Source: Epiperipatus broadwayi (Eukaryota > Onychophora > Udeonychophora > Euonychophora > Peripatidae). From it: 64,000 nucleotides of DNA. Of this stretch, positions 60,585 through 64,000 are shown piece by piece. Position 1 is the stretch's first letter. Each line of letters opens with the position of its first letter. The position numbers were made by a program, and so were the translations under genes. The stretch spans positions 1,450,001-1,514,000 of the forward strand of contig JAQFVV010000003.1 in the NCBI GenBank assembly GCA_028023455.1. Direction: 5' to 3'. The notes beneath the pieces are model-generated. The model was not told the origin of the DNA, searched no databases, and saw only the letters and a list, made by a program, of their open reading frames with translations.

Positions 60585-60875
60585 ATCTCTGCAGCTAGCT
60601 TTACTGTGGCCACTCTCTGCTATAGTTACCAACAAACTGCAGCACACTCTTCACAAAATATTTTAGCCAAACTTTGTAGCTATCCATTAGCCAATTGTTT
60701 CATCAAAAATATTAAGACAAGAACTGTCTTAAAAAATTTAATATCCAAATTTTGCAGCTGTCCAATTTGGCCACCTGCTTAAAATATTAAAACCAGACTC
60801 TTCTGGCCAGCCCTTACAAAAACTGTAAGTCAAACTTTGCAGCTGGCCTATTTGACCACTGCTTATAAAAACTAA
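60585..60875. repeat. Diverged tandem repeat, about 4 copies of a 78-84-bp unit
   Basis: A unit around TTTGCAGCTGTCCAATTTGG followed by CCACCTGCTTAAAA recurs near 60589, 60667, 60743 and 60827. Each copy keeps GCAGCT (or TAGCT), the CCA/GCC pairs and a following A-rich segment. The copies are well diverged. The 81-codon frame at 60537-60782 is a by-product of the GC-richer repeat. Confidence 0.65.
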
Positions 60876-61438
60876 ACAAAACTGAACTGATATTTTTATC
60901 TGCCCTTTTATAGAATTGTTTTGGGATGTAACAACACATTTAAATAAAAAGTTTTTTTTCTTAGCTTTTCAAAAATCTCACTAATCCTTTCAAATCCCTT
61001 TTAATTAAAAGCTACTTTGGCAGTAACTTTGCAATTTTATGAAAGGTATGATCTACATGTTTTACTTATATAGTAAAATGCATACAAGCATTAATTAAAA
61101 AAGATATTTTATACAAATTTTAATTAAAAGATTTTTCAAAAAGAATAGATAATAGAAATATTTACAGTTATCAGTTCTATTTTAAATATAAAACACACTT
61201 GTTTTTTTAATTTTAAAATCAGAATAAAAATATAAATTTTTATTAGACCTTTTAAAATCTTTTATTTATAATAAAATTCTATTTTAAATTCAGTTATTTA
61301 ACCCTTTATTATTCCAGGATAGTGCAGAAAAATATCTACAAATTTATGTTTGTGTTTATTTCTATTTTTTCTTTTAACTTTATATATATATATATTTGTG
61401 CACACCCACTATATTATTGTGTGCCATATAACAGACCT
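60876..61438. other. AT-rich interval without recognisable genes
   Basis: Nothing supported beyond short AT runs. TGTGCACACCCACTATATTATTG... near 61397 precedes the long (AT)n tract. Confidence 0.6.
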
Positions 61439-61439
61439 G

Positions 61440-61521
<82 letters not shown>
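61439..61521. repeat. (AT)n microsatellite, about 82 bp
   Basis: The longest pure dinucleotide tract in the window, directly bordering the left end of the PLE palindrome. The Tyr-Ile reading frames over it are not genes. Confidence 0.98.
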
Positions 61522-61523
<2 letters not shown>

Positions 61524-61584
61524 AAACTACCCCAAATCCAAAATTAAAACAGACCAGCATAAAAATAATATAAAAAAACACAAC

Positions 61585-61618
61585 CTAAGGTTTCACTGCT
61601 ACAAGCAGACTTCTCAAG
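61585..61618 (-). ncRNA. PLE-end stem-loop, hammerhead-like layout (copy E, left arm)
   Basis: Minus strand: CTTGAGAAGT, stem CTGC, loop TTGTA, stem GCAG, then TGAAACCTTAGG. The stem pairs perfectly here; the right arm and the 48-kb copy have GTAG in place of GCAG, which still allows a G-U pair. Confidence 0.4.
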
Positions 61619-61655
61619 TGTAAAGAACTACAAAAACTACACAATATATATAATA

Positions 61656-62547
61656 TTAAAAACTACCCACAAATCCATTCACTTCCCATCCACCCTTAAT
61701 ATTAAAAGAACTCTTAAATAAGTTAATTGCTTCAGAATAATAAATTTTCAATAATAAAGACTCTTTAATTCTTCTTTTGATTTCATTTCTCTCAAAGAAG
61801 ACAATCTTAGCTTCATCAAAATCAATAGTGTGGCCTGTATCTTTTCCATGTACATACAAAGCAGAACTAAGATATCTATTTTTAACTCTACTTTTATGAA
61901 CCTTTATTCTTTCACTTAAACTCAAACTACTCTGACCTATGTAAACCTTCTTACAATAAACAAGGAATAAAATATACTACACCAGGAATAGTCTTTCTAT
62001 CAAAAACTTCTTTTATATTATTTAATAAATTATTCAATGTAACACCCCTTTTCCAAGCAATTTTCTTATTTCAAACAATATACTATTTCTACACACAATT
62101 TCATAAGAAGACAATTTAAATGGCAAAGAAATAAATCATATTCTTCTTTAACCCTTACATCCTTACAAATATTACTATTAAATAAAATACTTTTAACAAA
62201 TTTATCAGAGTATCCAACACCCAAGTAATCTTTATAAAATTGATATTTCTGAAACAAAGCAACCCCACTAGAATTATTTAATTTAATATTTCTATGACAA
62301 TAATTCCTTAAAACAGCTACTTCATGAGATACATACTGATAGCTATCAGGTTTAATTATAGATCTTAATTCTTTACTTTTAACTAAATGACTGCACAATA
62401 AACAATTAGTTTCTACATTTCTAATCACCAAAAGATCTACAAATTTTAACTTACCAAAATCTAACCCCCCTCCTTCTAACACAAATTTTATAGAAGGATC
62501 AAAACAATTAAACTCATTTACAAATTCCTCCAATTTATCATTCTCAA
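61656..62547 (-). pseudogene. PLE reverse transcriptase C-terminus and GIY-YIG nuclease (left arm)
   Basis: The open frame 62066-62533 (155 codons) covers the part after the polymerase active site: FVNEFNCFDPSIKFVLE, KLKFVDLLVIRN and YVSHEVAVLRNYCHRN, which is the thumb-like region of PLE enzymes. A frame change precedes the nuclease. 61656-61925 (89 codons) holds its second half: ERIKVHKSRVKNRYLSSAL, HGKDTGHTIDFDEAKIVFF and RRIKESLLLKIYYSEAINLF. The YIG block sits between them in shifted sequence. The palm with YVDD is absent, so it cannot be autonomous. Confidence 0.88.
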
Positions 62548-62551
62548 CTAA

Positions 62552-63409
62552 AAAAAATTGGAGGAATTTGTAAATGAGTTTAATTGTTTTGATCCTTCTA
62601 TAAAATTTGTCTTAGAAAGAGGGGGGTTAGATTTTGGTAAGTTAAAATTTTTAGATCTTTTGGTGATTAGAAATGTAGAAACTAATTGTTTATTGTGCAG
62701 TCATTTAGTTAAAAGTAAAGAATTAAGATCTATAATTAAACCTGATAGCTGCTTTAAGAAATTATTGTCATAGAAATATTAAATTAAATAACTCTAGTGG
62801 GGTTGCTTTGTTTCAGAAATATCAATTTTATAAAGATTATTTGAGTGTTGGATACTCTGATAAATTTGTTAAAAGTATTTTATTTAATAGTAATATTTGT
62901 AAGGATGTAAAGGTTAAAGAAAAATATTTTATTTCTTTGCCATTTAAATTGTCTTCTTATAAAATTGTGCGTAGAAATAGTATATTGTTTGGAAATAAGA
63001 AAATTGCTTAGAAAAGAGATGTTACATTGAATAATTTATTAAATAATACAAAAGAAGTTATTGATAGAAAGACTATTCCTGGTGTAGTATATTTTATTCC
63101 TTGTTTATTTGTAAGAAGGTTTACATAGGTCAGAGTAGTTTGAGTTTAAATGAAAGAATAAAGCTTCATAAAAGTAGAGTTAAAAATAGATATCTTAGTT
63201 CTGCTTTGTATATCCATGAAAAAGATACAGGTCACACTATTGATTTTGATGAAGCTAAGGTTGTCTTCTTTGAGAGAAATGAAATCAAAAGAAGAATTAA
63301 AGAGTCTTTATTATTGAAAATTTATTATTCTGATGCAATTAACTTATTTAAGAGTTCTTTTAATATTAAGGGTGGATGGGAAGTGAATGGATTTGTGGGT
63401 AGTTTTTAA
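62552..63409 (+). pseudogene. PLE reverse transcriptase C-terminus and GIY-YIG nuclease (right arm)
   Basis: Inverse copy of the left arm, in three open pieces: 62558-62773, 62808-63011 and 63101-63409. A deletion of about 40 bases after KPDS removes the SYQYVSHEVAVLRN region and shifts the frame. The last piece shows CKKVYIGQSSLSLNERIKLH, i.e. the YIG block and the conserved Arg, then HTIDFDEAKVVFFERNEIKR. A frameshift falls just before CKK, within the PC-x-C lead-in (VVYFIPC). Confidence 0.88.
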
Positions 63410-63448
63410 TATTATATATATTGTGTAGTTTTTTTGTAGTTCTTTACA

Positions 63449-63482
63449 CTTGAGAAGTCTGCTTGTAGTAGTGAAACCTTAG
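63449..63482 (+). ncRNA. PLE-end stem-loop, hammerhead-like layout (copy E, right arm)
   Basis: CTTGAGAAGT, CTGC, loop, GTAG, TGAAACCTTAGG, about 40 bases after the end of the nuclease frame. It is the same element as 61585-61618 and 48337-48370, placed in the 3' non-coding end of each copy. Confidence 0.4.
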
Positions 63483-63577
63483 GTTGTGTTTTTTTATATT
63501 ATTTTTATGCTGGTCTGGTTTAATTTTGGGTTTGGGGTAGTTTTGATTTTATATTGACTAGTTTAGCTTTATCCTTG

Positions 63578-63579
<2 letters not shown>

Positions 63580-63623
<44 letters not shown>
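63580..63623. repeat. (AT)n microsatellite
   Basis: A 44-base (AT) run 24 bases after the right end of the PLE palindrome. Confidence 0.97.
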
Positions 63624-63626
<3 letters not shown>

Positions 63627-64000
63627 GTTCCAACCAGTAACCAACTAAACATTCACAGTAAAATATAGTAATCAATATTTCTTACTACTGTCAAGGTAAC
63701 CTTCACACCTTTTAATAGCAAAAGTGGAATCCATTATATATACACTAAGGGGACAGTTCACCTGTGATCTTTGGTGCTCAAATCTCTGGGTTCATTATGC
63801 TGTCTCGCATCCTTTCAGCAGAGTTTATAAAAAAATATTTATTTTTAACATTTCTTTCCATACTATATATATAGGGCATTTTTGAAATTTCAATAGTATT
63901 ACATTAAAGTCAGATAAAGTTAGAATAGAATAACACCAAAGACATGCATGTAGGATTTAAAATCCTTTCAATATAATGTATTACATAAAATCATTACTTA
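63624..64000. other. AT-rich window end, no feature recognised
   Basis: Unique-looking sequence, slightly less AT-rich, with no open frame, terminal repeat or RNA gene that I can support. Confidence 0.6.

Larger units (their letters stand above)
61522..63556. mobile_element. Head-to-head pair of Penelope-like 3' halves (2-kb palindrome)
   Basis: The left arm (61522-62547, coding on minus) and right arm (about 62552-63556, coding on plus) are inverse copies at very high identity, meeting at an 8-10 base centre (AACTAAAAAAAATTGG). Each arm starts just after the YVDD block of the reverse transcriptase and runs through the nuclease to a common 3' end. (AT)n tracts border it at 61439-61521 and shortly after 63556 (63580-63623). 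The arms differ by point changes and a deletion of about 40 bases in the right arm near 62750. Arm identity shows the event or gene conversion is recent. Confidence 0.92.

Noticed and set aside
61322-61573. Tyr-Ile repeat proteins over (AT)n (also at 452, 11497, 11534, 29292)
   Set aside because: Direct translation of dinucleotide repeats, without start context or flanking homology.

Overview
This is a very AT-rich (by eye about three quarters A+T) stretch of nuclear DNA from a eukaryote, most likely an invertebrate animal. The evidence is the repeat content: a CR1/L2-type LINE, Penelope-like elements with GIY-YIG nucleases, a Ty3/gypsy LTR retrotransposon and a BED-finger hAT transposase relic, together with long (AT)n microsatellites. 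I found no host protein-coding gene, rRNA or convincing tRNA gene. Every coding region that can be supported belongs to a mobile element, and nearly all are broken. The species cannot be fixed from the sequence.

Layout. 1-193: terminus of a hAT element that enters from the left. 281-1066: a fold-back copy of an interspersed repeat that recurs at about 13.2-13.75 kb and 55.1-55.4 kb. 2437-3752: a 5'-truncated LINE (minus). 3890-6224: decayed hAT element with a BED-finger transposase pseudogene (minus). 7846-8988: non-autonomous element with terminal inverted repeats. 9369-11551: a probable solo LTR in an (AT)n tract. 12-19.9 kb: AT-rich DNA with one more repeat copy and a 151-bp tandem duplication. 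19996-29380: a minus-strand LTR element with about 1.9-kb LTRs and only a gag-like coiled-coil ORF. Its plus-left LTR is split by a nearly complete plus-strand LINE (20070-24115). 29.4-34.8 kb: a hairpin followed by AT-rich DNA. 34853-42088: a complete-length Ty3/gypsy element (gag, PR, RT, RNase H, INT) with 1.6-kb LTRs, damaged by stops and frameshifts.

The right third is dominated by Penelope-like elements (PLEs): a GIY-YIG fragment at 42.1-42.95 kb, a coding-free palindrome at 43530-44590, a nearly complete decayed copy at 48240-50900 that carries a fold-back MITE, and two palindromes with coding arms at 57048-58118 and 61522-63556. A 2.2-kb fold-back element lies at about 45590-47800.

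Two patterns run across the window. First, all three LTR units have both outer ends inside (AT)n tracts, which suggests insertion into dinucleotide repeats. Second, all the PLE families share a short stem-loop motif downstream of the nuclease, CUUGANAA-like then a hairpin then YGAAAC. Its layout resembles the core of the hammerhead ribozymes known from PLEs, but its core is non-canonical. This motif is the best candidate here for something unusual.
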